Shown piece by piece: positions 13,167-26,700 of a stretch of DNA of 64,000 nucleotides. The notes below the pieces were generated by a model. That model had not been told where the DNA came from and made no database searches. It was given only the letters and a program-made list of their open reading frames with translations. Origin of the DNA: Anisakis pegreffii (taxonomy: Eukaryota; Nematoda; Chromadorea; Rhabditida; Anisakidae); assembly GCA_035041965.1 (NCBI GenBank), contig JAPYMA010001532.1, positions 1-64,000 of the forward strand, given 5' to 3'. The translations under genes were made by a program, and so were the position numbers. Numbering within the stretch: position 1 is the first letter of the stretch; each line of letters opens with the position of its first letter.

Positions 13167-16138
13167 ATGCTTAGCATCAACTTGTCAACCCTATTCTTGC
13201 TGCTTATTTTCCATGTCTTTCATACTGGTAGGCATCAGTTTTTTCATGATTTTTGCTTTATTGCCTTCGCAAAGCACTGCATCTCAAAGATTTTTTTTGT
13301 GAGCTCACTGAACTAACAGCTGCTCGCAAGTTCAAAATAGCAAATTATCTTGTAAGAGGCATGGGAATAATCAAACGCATTTCTAAGGCCTCATAATTTT
13401 GAGTAGAATGGAAAGGAGTGAAATTTTTTATGATTAGTTGACGGCGAACTTTCATCTTCAAGAATTTGCATTTTTACATTTGAACGATTCGAATCCCACA
13501 AATTTCAAATTGTTCATCTGAAATCCGGATGAGAATCACTCATTTTTTTGAAAATGCCTGGGAATGCTTGTGGACTAAACCATAGTTTCGATCTTTCCAG
13601 AGGCTCAAGTTGCGGCAATGTTTGGCACCGCAACACAGGCACCAAACTGCGCTGAGTGGACACCGTGGGGACCGTGCATTTGGCTGAAGGGTAAAAATCC
13701 CAGATGGCAGCGATCGTATTTTGATCAACTTCTGCCTGGTCGAACTGGATGTCGAGAGCATATCTTCTTCAAACTACTTCGAGATCGATGGAGTGTGGTA
13801 AATTTCGATAATTTTCATTTTTCATTTAGCAAGAGCAATTCATTGACAGGCACCTTTTATGACACTTAATCCCCGGCGGTAACGATCGGTCATTCTCGTT
13901 GTTCGCACTTTTTCTTGTTTTAAACTCACCTTCTCTTTACTTTTGCTTCATTTCTCCGTGTTCCTCAAAATTAGCTGATATCACTAAAGATCACCTTCTT
14001 GGAAATCCCTCAAACTGCCCAATTAACGCAATAACCGTAATTCTGAATCGAAATGAACATTTTTTTGATATCTCTTAAGATCAAATTTGATATCTCTTAA
14101 GATCGACAGAAATTTTTTCCTGCTTGAAATGAAACAATGCAAAAATGATTTATTGCTGTTGTATCTCTCGCAAACAACAAATTCCTTGTAAGGTCGTCTT
14201 TACACACATTTTTGAATATTGTCCGATTCTTATCTCAACGTTGATTCATATCTCAATGAACTTTTCAAACCGATATTTATCAAGTCACCGCACAAAATTC
14301 CATCCCTGCAGCGACTTCTCAATGGACATCCATTTCTTCTCCAAATTTATTCATCAGTTATATATTGGAACAGAGAACGAAAGCCATGAAAATGAAGTTT
14401 CTCATGAAATGATATGACATAAAACAAGAAGATTGAATGACTGCACGCCACAAACAAGAATCTCAAGAGTGCCGTATAATGTATCACCATTTCATCTTCG
14501 TTTCTCTTGACCACTTTTTTAATGTTCCATTTTCCTTGTTCAATATCTCGGCTCAATGACAACTTCAGTGATAAAAAAAATATTTCGTACGAATGTTTTT
14601 TTCGAAGGGCTTTCATCAAATCGTTGCACTCGTCGAATGTAATATGGATGAAATAGTTTTTCCTTACTGAATACTTCGTCACTTTTGTTGATAAGAATCA
14701 CTGAGATTCGAATTCAAAATACAATCTTCAGCAATCTCTTTTCGAAAAAATGTTTAATATAATAGAACTTTCGAAGTTTTTCCATCGGGCACCTCCTATC
14801 TACCAATGAGTTTAGTATAACTATAGACGCATCACAATAATGCTGGTTGAAGAGAATGTTCGCAATAGTATAATGAAACCAACACCAGATCTGAATGAGA
14901 AATGAAATGAGAAACTTTGAGAACGATCCGGATAGCTCAATAAAGATTGATTTTCTTTTATAAATGAAAGAGTTGAAGGCAATCAGCAACTTCTACAATT
15001 ACGTACGTGATCTCACAATCAGTGAAGAGCAATGCGGCCAGTGTTCATATCAGCAAAGTTGCGGCCGAGAATGCCATCGCAGGTTCGTACTTTTATTCGT
15101 CTTCTCGATTCGTTCATATAAGATGTATTGAGCAGTGTGAATGTGAATATTGCGCTTGTGAGCTGTTGAGTTGTTTTTAAAGCTCGTGAGCTTTCAGTCA
15201 AGCAAACACGCAACGATTTTCGAACAGTGTTGAATGCTGATAGCCAAAATGATGTGTATACCTGGAAAATAGATGAAGACTGCAATCCACATTCTTTTTC
15301 GGATGTTTTATATTGGGGTTTTTTTTCGAATTTCTATCTCTTCACAGCATTCACTTCAATTGTTTTAACATAGCACAATTTCACAACACGTAGAAAGCAA
15401 ATGTGACAGCGAATGTCAATGAAATTAATAAAATTTGAGGGAGATTTTTAGCCAGATTTTCTTCGCAGCTAGATTTTACTCATGCATGGGATATGATATG
15501 ATTCAATGACTGGAAATCTAACAGCCCAAAAGAACTATTACCAATTTCTGGTTCATTCATCTCTTGGAGTCTTTATTGAAAGCAAACAGAAACTAGAACG
15601 TAATGAGTGCATGGTAGAATATCTGCGATAAATATCTGGAAAACTTGACAAATTATTCTTCATTACTTTGTCTATGCAGTAAACTGGATTGTCTGGGCAA
15701 TTTTGGTTGTTCTTTAAACAATTTCATTCCCTCAGTTTCCTTATTTGAACTCCTTTGAAATTGTACGGAGAGAAATCAAGAAATTTTCAATTGATATATT
15801 TTTGGCATTACAGTCAATATCCTTAGATCCATGCCCATTCGATGCAGTCGAACTTCATTAAACGTCTTAATTTCATATATTATATATCGTTCTTTTTGCT
15901 CAGTCGCATACACCAATCATTTTGTTGCTTCAGAGGTGCATTCAGCGAAATAAATTTGTTGTTTGTTGCCGAAAGACGATGTCAAGAAGTTCAGCAATCG
16001 ACCGCATGTGTATCAAAATATGTCGATGACTGTCGTATTTGGCCAAATTCTCAGATTTCTCTGCCGAATGTCACTAAGCCGATGCTCGATGTAATCAACA
16101 ATATTGCATATCTCAACTGTTTACCACAAAGGCGGTAA
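13167..16138 (+). CDS. Secreted thrombospondin type-1-like, cysteine-rich protein
   Basis: Exon 1 (13167-13227) codes a signal peptide (MLSINLSTLFLLLIFHVF). It joins in phase 1 to exon 2 (13601-13797; acceptor CTTTCCAG). Exon 2 carries a TSP1-like core: CAEWTPWGPCIW, followed by RWQRSYFDQLLPGRTGCREH. Exon 3 ends at 15082 and codes CGQCSYQQSCGRECHR. It joins in phase 2 (AG|A) to exon 4 (15934-16138; acceptor TTGCTTCAG). Exon 4 has four more Cys and ends at TAA 16136-16138. The 2-to-3 junction is unresolved: exon 2 ends in phase 0 (GTG|GTAAAT), while the best exon 3 acceptor (CACAATCAG, exon from 15023) needs phase 2. A missed small exon in the 1.2 kb intron, or an acceptor further upstream, is likely. 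The frame upstream of exon 3 stays open back to about 14967. The W-x-x-W-x-x-C motif is typical of extracellular-matrix or secreted TSP1 repeats; the exact role is unknown. A donor-like GTAATA at the stop leaves open that the gene continues. Confidence 0.65.
14540..14700 (-). CDS. Weak candidate terminal exon nested on the minus strand
   Basis: On the minus strand an acceptor (GAATTCGAATCTCAG) precedes a 161-bp frame with protein-like composition, including LFHPYYIRRVQRFDESPSKK. It ends with TGA at 14542-14540. It lies inside intron 2 of the TSP1-like gene. A different minus frame overlaps it at 14347-14682, and 14714-14989 is open too. I could not connect these by phase, so this is only a candidate. 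Confidence 0.2.
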
Positions 16139-19100
16139 TAATTTCCAGTATTCAGAATTCACATTCCGAATAATTCTTTCATTTTGCTAATGCTGTTAGA
16201 CTTCGTCAGAATAATTCAGAAGATTGAAAGTTTTGGCATTTTGGAGTTATATTTGAGCAGCGGTGTTCATTGCTTATCATTTTGAACTTCTCTTGAGACA
16301 AAGCAACTCTGCAAAAACAAACCAACAACGAATCACACTGAATCGGGTTGGAATGTTGACAGTTTCTGAAGTCAAAGTATCTCAATCATATGAAGAGCAA
16401 ATTTGTCATTCACTAAACAATTTGTATGCTGAAAAATTTTGAATGAACTAAAACCCTCCAAGTAGTATCCAAAAAAGGAAATAATTGTGATAGAATAATC
16501 ATGATCATAGAACTAGAAATAATCATGATCACGAATCATTAGAATTGATTGTTATTGAGAATTTAAATTTTGATAATCTGACGTCTTTGGGCGCAGTTGG
16601 GTGCATTCATATTAATCAAACTCGCAAGAACTGCTATTAAAAAGTCCTTTCTATTTCTTCCATCATGTTGATATATGTAGACATTTGTTTATCGAAAGTT
16701 CTGCGCATTTGTTCCGAGAATCATTCCTTCCTTTGTGTTGATAGATATAGACAATTGTAGAAAACAAATCCAACCACAGCAGTTGGAATATCTCAAATTT
16801 ATCGCTCTAGCAAGGCAAATTTATTTTGAATTTCTCTGGTGAAATGACTGAAGTAATGGCGAATATTGTGAATTAAATGGTCGAAAAAAAAACGGTGAGA
16901 TCATGATTTGCGTATAGAAGGACATCACTAAGGGATGGTCAAAATAGAACATATCGGAATTAGTGAATAAGTGATGCATGCACGATATGACCTTATGAAA
17001 TGGTTCATGTCTCAGCATCGCAACGAATAACATGAACTAAAAAGTGTGTTTTGCATTGAACATACCAAATAATCGTGATTTTTTGAATGAAAGACTCGTT
17101 TTTTCGAAGTTATTTGAGAAAATAATAATATCGCTGAAATCTGATTATACCGCAATAAAATGAAACAACAATTGTGTTCGTCGGAATGTATTCGATTTTG
17201 ATGAGTTTTCACAAATTATTGTTGATCTAACACCAAATTTGAGTGTTTGTCCATGAATCTATTGAATTGCTAATCGACAATTAGTTTGATAAATCATCGC
17301 TACGTTATGAACGCTGAATGCGACAAGACGTGGCTGCCGAAAAGATCAATTCAACGTTTATAGATACTGCAATAAACCAAATTTGAGTGAAAAAGCTGAT
17401 ATCACAATGAACATTGACTATTAAGGGAATGAGTTTGAGTTATAGGCAAGTGAGGGCGCTATTTTATTATGTTTCATTGAATATTTTGCTGATTTTCATG
17501 GAGATTGCAGGGGAAATGGTAAAGTGTGTCGTTGTTGCTGCTTTCCATATGTACCAAATCCGAAAACCTTCGAATGTGAACTAATGAAGACAATCATAAA
17601 ACCACCGATACCACCGATACAATTCAATTGAAACCAATTATTCGACAGTTCAATTTAATCAACTTCAATCAGTGATGAACCAACATTTCTAAATCATTCT
17701 GATCGATTCGAAATGTTGTTAATTCGAAGAACGTTTCTAATTCAAAGTATTTATTCACCAATACAACCAACATCCAGCTATATTTCATGCACGCATCTCT
17801 CATGTTTCTTGAATCCACGAATGTTCAGTTAGATCAGGTTTACGAAACTAAATTCCAGTGACGCAAGTTGTTACCTTCAAAAATTCTATGAAACACTGTG
17901 GGATGCCAAATTTTTACGTTTTGACAACGAGTATTGTGCAAAGCATTTGATATGCATTCGAACCGGTTGATTAGAATAGCCTGCATATGTGTCCACTGAA
18001 AACTTATCAGCTTATTTATTGTCAAATCACTGAAACTCTCACTGACTAATGTGATGGTTGTTCTCAAACTTCTATTTAAATGTATTAATTACTTAAAGCA
18101 ACTAATACAACTCATTACGAGCGAGTGCCTTTCTGATACCACAAATGTAACACTTTTCCTTCATCGCCATCATTCGTTCCAAGGTAACGATATGAACGTA
18201 GAAGATCGTCGCTCTTCATGAAATTCTAATTTTGATTTTTGATTTAGTAACTACAGACGCGTACACGCTATAGTGCTCGGTGATACCTGAGGAGGGGGCT
18301 CGAAAACCCAAGAAATGCACTCTGATTGATAGGGAATAATGCACCCAATGATCTTTCATTGAAAGATAAGGATTTCATTTATGCTAATCGCATAGATCCC
18401 TATACAAAGTGTACCTGCGATTGAAGGTTGGTGCATGACGCAGCGTTCATGTTATATTGATACTGAAAAACCTTATCGTGCTATTAATTATGTATGACGT
18501 TTATGATTAATTATGTATGACGTTTTTACTGATTTCGAAATAAAGATTATTATGAGTAATCTATTGATGATGTTTTTTGCGATGACAAATGCAACCGCAA
18601 TTCTCAAAGCATCAATCTTTCCAGACAAAACAACGCGAATCATAGTTTATTCATTGCGCGATGAAATATTCATCAACGTGCATTGGGACTGAATGAGGAT
18701 GAATATCATTCACATTATATATGTCTTGGGAAAGAACTTCCGTCCGTTTTCAAGGAACTGTTATTGCGATATTCCAGTGAGATGAGCACTTAGTCATCAT
18801 TATAGCATGGCTTGTTCAACATGATACGCCAAAATAGATTTGTTTTAATTCGAGTTATTGAATGACTGATTCGAATTACGGCAATTCGAAGTATAGATTC
18901 GCATAAAGGGGCTGCAATCGTTATACCATAACATTACAGCAAAAATACAAATATTCTTGCAATGGGGCGCCAATTGTGGAATGATTCATCGTTTCGATAT
19001 CTATCGATAAATTTCCGCTCGTTTTTCACATCATCTCAGCATTCTGTGATGGGTTCTCGTGAATGTTCTTGGGAAAAAACGGCAACTTATAGGAATGTTT

Positions 19101-19900
19101 ATAATATCCAATATCTTTATAATATCTAATGTTTATATCTAATATAATATCTTGTGCTGATGTAATATCCTAGCAATGCCCCAGTATTAAAATGAAAATG
19201 TCACATTAATGGTGTGCCTCGAGCAGCATTCATTTTTGTTCTCAAAGTTGCTCGTCGATAATTGCTAGGACAATTTCCGATGAAAATGGCCTGCAAATGA
19301 TCGAGAAAACAATATTGCAAAAATTCAGTGCAGCTATAAACATTTGGAATGCACAACAATTATGCTTCTGAAGTGTGCAGCAATTATGATGATTTGATGT
19401 AGGTGTATGTGTGTGCAATGTATGGACATCTTTGTTTGCGTTATGATTGTCGAACAAGCGTAAGGTTATCTCTAATAAGTATTCCTTGTCGATCTGGGAA
19501 TATTTTTCGAATATTTTCAAGTGCATTACAACGAAAAGTACATTAGGAAAACATAGATAATAGAAATATTTTCAAGATTCAAGCGAAAAAGCGTGATTTG
19601 TATTTGTTATCTAGAAAATATCTAACTATCAGACGATATATAATGTTCTTATCATTTTTAATCTTTGAGAGTCGTCTGTATATCTTCCGTTTTGATCTCT
19701 ATGCCTAAGAATAGAAAACATTCGCACTCCTTCAATGAAGTTGAATATTTGCACAAATCAGTAACGGAATGAAGATAAATTAACTGACGATCAGTGCTTG
19801 CTGCATCGTGTTATCGTTTGATCAGAATTATCTTCTGAATCAGTTGAATTCATATTACGTTTTGCGTGATAATTGAGACGTATGTAATACATAACTGATA
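16139..19900. other. Intergenic, nothing recognised
   Basis: AT-rich DNA with small direct repeats, such as AATAATCATGATCA twice at about 16,493-16,531 and ATTATGTATGACGTTT twice near 18,486-18,525. No exon with good borders seen. Confidence 0.45.
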
Positions 19901-19917
19901 CGTGATACTCACGTTAT

Positions 19918-20399
19918 TTGAGCTTCCACTGTAATGTCAGTGATTCGTTCAACTTCCCCGTTTGGCCGTATGTTAGGATAACGGTACCTCTTCTGATTAT
20001 TCAAAGAATCGGAATTCCTCCCTCCCCATTGCATCTCATCAACAAATCGATTAAAAAAAAACAGAGAACTGAACTAGTGATCAAGGAGTTCTCTGTAAAC
20101 AATTTCATCGACAATATCAGAGGAACTGCTTGTTTGTGGGTTAATGATCATCTTTGAAATGTTTTCAAACAGTTATGTACGAATCAGAAGATAATGTCAC
20201 TGAACATCAATTTGTTGGTCCTCTCAATTCGCCGTTTTATCAATTAGAATTATCCAGAGGTATCAATCAGAATTATCCAGAGTTGTTGCCGTTGTGCAGA
20301 AGAATCCTTTTCACCAAATTTAATGATGTTTCCAGCAGAAATGGTCCAATTTTTTATATCAAATGGGGAACAAAGTTCACAATGAAAATTCTAAAGTAA
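19918..20399 (+). pseudogene. Possible decayed coding segment
   Basis: Two plus-strand frames, 19918-20157 and 20154-20399, overlap by four bases and together stay open for about 480 bp in AT-rich DNA. The first codes a stretch rich in hydrophobic then basic residues (LLIIQRIGIPPSPLHLI), the second an acidic to mixed stretch. The second contains a short internal duplication at about 20,240-20,285 (AGAATTATCCAGAG twice). No family recognised. It could be a fossil gene with one frameshift or a chance open region. Confidence 0.2.
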
Positions 20400-20499
20400 A
20401 TTCATCAATGAGAGGAAATATAGAAAGACACGTAAGAAAGTGCTTAAGTGTTGAGGAGAAGAGGCGAGTTTCATTGAGAAGATGCAATTGAAAGAACGG

Positions 20500-20771
20500 A
20501 GGAAGAGAGAGAGAGAGAGAGCATCAAATAAAAATATACCACGAGAAGCAAGCTTACCACCGGAAGCATTACGATTTGGGTCATCATCTGTTAGCACCGC
20601 CCAAAAGTGGGTTTTGGGCCACGCCTCAAACTGAAATAACCACCGCGGGTTTACAAGACAACAATAATATCAGACACACACACGCATACTCCCCAGATAT
20701 ACACCACGCATATATCATTACTTCATCCATCCTCCTGTCCTCAACACCACTCTCGAATATCACTCTCAGAA
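20500..20771 (+). promoter_or_regulatory. Promoter and 5' UTR region of the Jupiter-like gene
   Basis: The 270 bp before the ATG at 20772 are richer in G and C than the flanks. They contain a (GA)n tract (20503-20521), a GC-box-like CCGCCC/GGGCCACGCC cluster at about 20,595-20,630 and a short (CA)n tract. This is a plausible core promoter and leader; no individual factor site is claimed. Confidence 0.35.
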
Positions 20772-23700
20772 ATGTCGTCTCCAGCTGTCGAGAATGGAAC
20801 TGCGCACCAAAATGGAACCACCATCACACCGACTGCATCACCAGCCGTGAGTTATCATTTAAAATTCCTCAACTGAGAATTCAAAATCTACTGAATCATT
20901 CCAGAAGTAAATCTTGAATCAGTATCTCCAAATCATTGTCAGTGTCATAACTCAGAACTTCGAGATACGTTTTTGGTCTCCAGATCAGCCAGAATTTAAA
21001 TCTGATTTAAACTGAAGTGAGACTAGTCTATTTTCCATCCATCTGTGTTGTGCACAGTGGTTGGAAAATCAAACATTTCTGTACATTTATCACTGGTATA
21101 AAAAGTGTCATAAAAGTACACAAGCATTGCTATTCGTTCCTTAAAATATCGTCTGAATCGGTCCACAATTAGTCATTTCTAAACATCCTTCTATTCAGAT
21201 TATCTTGATAAATTTGAATCATATCCGGTCCACAATTAGTCATCCCACCTAGCGCATAATCATCTCATGAAAAACGTGAAATGTTTACACGTCTCGATTT
21301 GCACACTCATAAGTGCGAATTGATTTGCAGCTTTCAAATCCTAGTGTGCCAAATATTTTGCTCGCATGACTACCATTATTCGTTATTGTCATATCTTCAG
21401 TGAGAAACGAACAGAATGAGTTTGTACGGTGAAATTAATCAAGAACATGTGCATTTTATCATACATAGAAACGAACTGATATTTAGCACAGAAGTATTTG
21501 AGAGCAAGTGAATGGAAAGGTTACTTTCAGAAATCGAATGTTTGAATAGCCTCTTATAATTGTAAGCTTACAAACTTTTCTACTTTGAGCACGGAGAGTG
21601 AATTGATTTGTTAAGTCTCTTATGATTTGTACGCAATTTAGTGTACATCTGTAAGGCATTCATTACATTGCATTCATTATTTTACCTCCCAGTTGGAAAT
21701 TCCATCTGCGTTACGTTAAGTGCATTACATCGGTTAAGCATGAATCAATTTTTATAAATATGTTTTCCACTGTTTTTTGTTTAATTTTTTGATTTTCTCA
21801 TCATTTGGAAATCATTCTTTTTGAGATAAATGACACTTGAAACGAGCAATGAATACTAAATGAAATGAAAGCAGCCAGTCGGAGCAAATCTCTAGACAAT
21901 TCACGGAATTTCCATTATTTCATCAGCTTTTCTAGTCGAAAAAAAAACACACTAGCAGCAAATCAATGAATAGTACAAGATTATTAGATGCTATTTTGAC
22001 TCGAATATGTCCATAGCATTCAGATCAACTGGTAGATTGTGTCAGCTTACTTCTACTTCATATCGAATTCGGCTTGCCTCAGTGGATTTTATGTATCTTG
22101 AGAAAGAAGTGAAATGACGAAATTTCTTCGCAGGTTTTCACGCTGATAACATGATAATGCTTCTTATCAAAACTCTTGTGGAAACAGCGCATTAAACGAG
22201 ATTATAACAACTCATTCAGACATCCTTTACATAGTCTACTCATAGTAAAGCAATCCAGCCTATCCTGGTTCGTGATGAGCTGTTTTTCTCTGGTTTTGCT
22301 CAGTTCTTAGGACCATTATAGCTAGGCTCAAGGTTAGCATGCACAAGAGGGCATCAGTGACGATCTGCAATCGAATCAATTATAGCAAAACAATACATGT
22401 GCATTCATGCACTTAGAAAGAAAATCTGATTATGAGAAAATATTGTGAGAATATCTCTGCTGTTGTCCTTTTCTATTGAACATTCCACATTTCAGAGTGC
22501 GAGAAATGAGGACTATCAGATTGGTTTTTGTTTGCTCCACATTCATTCGATTAACGAAACTGTTCAGCAATGTCTACTTTGTTTTTTTTTTTCTTACAAT
22601 GAACCGTTGCACACAACAGCAGTGTAAACATATTTGTTGAGAATGTATTTTTGAATGGGATTCCACACTTTGTTCAGTATCATTGACTAAGAAATGTATG
22701 AATTGATACACGAGAGTACACTCACACTAATGAAAATATAACAAATAATTCGAGCGGACAAGCACGTCACAATCGAGTGAGATTCATGCTTGAATCTCAT
22801 GACAATAAACAGCCTTATGTGGTTGCATTGAGTGTGTCTGCTTGATTGAAATTGGCTTATTTTATGACATAGAATTCATTTTAGAGCAGATATTTCCTCG
22901 TTATTCTGAAAGCAATTCGGATTGAGATACAACTCGTTGTTGTGATGAAGTGGAAATAATTCTTATCGATCACAGTCACGACAAACTTTGCATGCTGCAT
23001 GAAAACATTGTGTCAATTTTTTATGTCACTCACAGAAAGTCCACTTTAAATTGCATGATCAACTTCATGTCGATGAATATCATCAGGCAAACAAAGAAAG
23101 AATGATTATTTTTGACTCTGACATGACAAAATTTCATCACCACAATGCATTCACTCATAAAATGACGGCAGCAAAATGTAACAATTTTGGCTGATGCAAG
23201 CCATTTACTGTTGCTGAATTTTACGACGTTCCGTCGGACAGGAAGAATAGGAAAAGCGTCCGAAATACGGCATGGAATCGAGTTTTTAAGCAAAACGTTA
23301 TTGGGAGGCGAAAGGCTATCGTATGACGCATGTAGTGGTCGTCAAAATAGTAACTGCGATTAATGCTTAGCCGTGGGGTGACACAACGATGCTGAAACTC
23401 TCGAAGAACCTACTGATTAGAATTGGCTGTTCATAAGGATAAGAAACAAACATCCAAGCAATTCAGCTTATTCACGATGAGCTATCTTTGCCGATGGACA
23501 CAAAAGAAGTTATTTTTGTGATTGTTCTACAAGTTGCTCAGTAAAATCTATTTGAGGTAAATTCGGTTCACGTTTCCAGAATCGTGTTCCAAATCACTGA
23601 GAAAGAACGATGACTGATGGAAAGTGAGTGTATTGAGTTTATTGAATTATTGAAAATGAATTATTTGCGGCCGAAAGTTACTCAGTCAGTCAGATGAGTG

Positions 23701-26700
23701 ATCCTGGTGAGGTTTCCGTAAATTTGCCATTTCAGTATCGTTTATCGTCATTACCGCACCTATTTCATCATTTTCATCCAAATCGATGAGACCAATATTT
23801 CATGTAGTTTAACTGCTTGCGTGAATACCAGACGAGTAGAAATATTGTCCAAGAGGCAATAGTTTCAGTTGATTTCGAATGGTTCCGATGTATTGATTAC
23901 TACTCTGTCGCCATAATTAAACATCATCGCCTAATATGCTTCCATTTCGGAGCATTTCATTTGCACTTAAAGATCATTACACAAACCACTAAAGTGATTG
24001 TTGATTGCGTTTGTTAATTAAAATGACTCAGACAGAATGATGAAATGAGCATTCATTTGGTTCTCTTCACTTCATCAATTATGCACGCAGTCAGCTTAAA
24101 GATTTTTTATCTGCATCGAGCAGACTCGAATTAACCAATTCGTAAGCCATTAAATGATCTGGAAACTAGCCCATTAATACGCATACAATGAGCTCTAAAA
24201 TAGATGCCTCAATCCGACCACAGATTTTACTGGCGAAACGAGTTTTCTACTCAGTCAAACTCATGAAAGTCAGATATTTTTTCGAAATTCCTGCTGTATT
24301 GGTTAATATGTTTGTATGAAAGATATTTTGTTGAAATAAAGACGTCCTCATAGTTGAATTATGGTTCGACGATTGGCAGGAAGTGAGTGAAGAATAACGA
24401 AGTTCTCGCTGAGTCACTGATTTATTTGGATTCACTGAAGTGACGGGCGCCTCTTGAACAACACTAATTTGGCATTATGAAAGTGTAATAGCCCTCATAA
24501 GAGTGCTAATAACAGCTATAATAATGATGCGCGCAGTTCATAATTAGGTAATGCATTCACCTCACAACTATAATATGTGTTCTCTCTAGTAGCGTTTGAA
24601 TGCAATGAACTCGTTCGAACAATAAACACTTTTTGCAAAAGAGCAAACTATCCGACTTCAGATCACAATGACGAGAAATGTAACAGTGTGTTTGATTTGT
24701 TGCAAATTAGTTGAAGAAAAGTGTTAGCTCACAAGAACCAAGAAAAATGAACGAATTAACTGCGGATAATTTTTTGAGAGAAGAAGACTGGTTGGTGTCT
24801 CAAGAGGACGGAAAAAGTCGTGAAATTTGAGTGTTTATTTCGAGATGACTTGCTTTACAGTGGCTCACTGCTGATTTAGTATTATAGTTAGAGCAAAATT
24901 GCAGTTTTGTTGATGTGAATGCTTCAAGTGGACGATGTTAGCTGGAATGAAAAATTGTTTATATAAACGACAAGAAACGCACTTTTGCCGTCAAATATCT
25001 ATGAGAGTGGTGATTTTATTGGTGAGTATATCATAACTGTTATCATGAATACACTTCAAACATTTGCGTATGATTTTGAAATGTTAGCTAGAAGCTTATG
25101 GGGATAGTTTCATGAGCGAGATTCACTAACAATTCATAACACTCGCTCATTCTGACCATTTATCTGATAATTGCAAGTCGACGCGTCGAAGTTTCAGTAA
25201 ATTATGAAAGTGTACTAGTAATCATAATAGTGACAACAATAATGATATGCGCAACTCACAATTCCTGAAAGCACTCTTAAGATGATCGTATCGAACTGAG
25301 GTTTTATCATCTATCTCTCCTTGCTGTCTTATCTTAATGACAATTTGCCCCATCATCATATTACATTTCATCCCACCAATGAATCTATCCTGAAATGTCC
25401 AACAGCAAACCTCCCACAAACGACCTCTAAAGTAATGTCTTTAACAGCTTTAATGATTGCAATTGCGGCAAGACAAAATGCTTTCTCAAATGAAATGAAA
25501 TTAGAAGAAGCATTTGAAAGATGTTTACAAGCCAGCGAGCAATAGAGATGAATTTATGGGAATGAATGTGTAAAATGTGTTTGGACATTCAATATATTAT
25601 GAAAATTGGCCAAATGTCTATATGAGAATGAATAATTACACGTCCACACACACATACTGAGGCATGTCGGTTGACTGATATTGCATTAGTTTGGCATTCA
25701 TTCACCATTTGGATGATCCTAAATTGAATCAGTCTATTTGAGAAATTAAACGAAATGCATCTATGAGACAATTTCGTCGTAGTAGTTTCGGACTCCAGTA
25801 GCACTATTCAATCTTGATTCTCATCTGTACTTCAAATTTATCGACTCAGCAGCTCAACTCAACTGATCTCAATTATTCAACTTCTTAGAAAACAGATAAC
25901 ATTTTTTATTTCACTAGTCTTTCTATGGTAATGTAATGCAAAATCGGGTGAGCAAAATGTTGCGCAACTCTTCAGAATAGCAAATATTAAACAGATACGT
26001 TTTCATATAGAATGTTTTACACATCAGACATCCGATGCAATTCAATCGTCTTTGCGGTTGTTCGATTGCGTTCGAGATGAAAAGCACCCTGAGGAATTGA
26101 ACTGTTGAATGTGTGATCGATTGCCACAAATGGAATAATGCTGCAGTGCGAACTCAGTTCCATACTGCTCACTGCTAATAAGTAACTTTTAAATGTTTAC
26201 ATTTAGAAGTCCGAACATTGAGGATTCTTCATACAACGAATGAGATAAAACGTTCATGATATGAACTTTAAAAACTGTTCATTAACACTTCATTCTATTG
26301 TACGAGTGATTCGGACTCTTATCACTTGCGCTTTTCGGACTTCAATGTTTATATTTTCTGACCATAAACCTTGAATGAGTTTATGCATTTTCAACTGGTG
26401 ACTATAGCGGTTGTTTACTTTAAATTGGTGGAAATTCTAGTGAGATTAGATTACTAGCAAAAGTATTTGAAGGCATTTGTAAACATGAGAATGAGAGAGA
26501 TGTTTCGATATTGTTTTTTGCCTTGAAATGTAGATGACTAGAAATGTTATTTATCGTACATAAAAACAATACAATTACAGCAATTATTTGTATTGAAGCG
26601 GGCATGAAATGCTATTGGACAAGTAGTCAGTAATGTTTCTTTTTGTTACCACATAAATTTTTTGTCGAACATTTGTCTTTCCAATAAGGCCGTTTTCGAG

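Noticed and set aside
18241..18320. Possible tRNA-like segment near 18.26 kb
   Set aside because: I could not fold a cloverleaf with proper anticodon and T arms.
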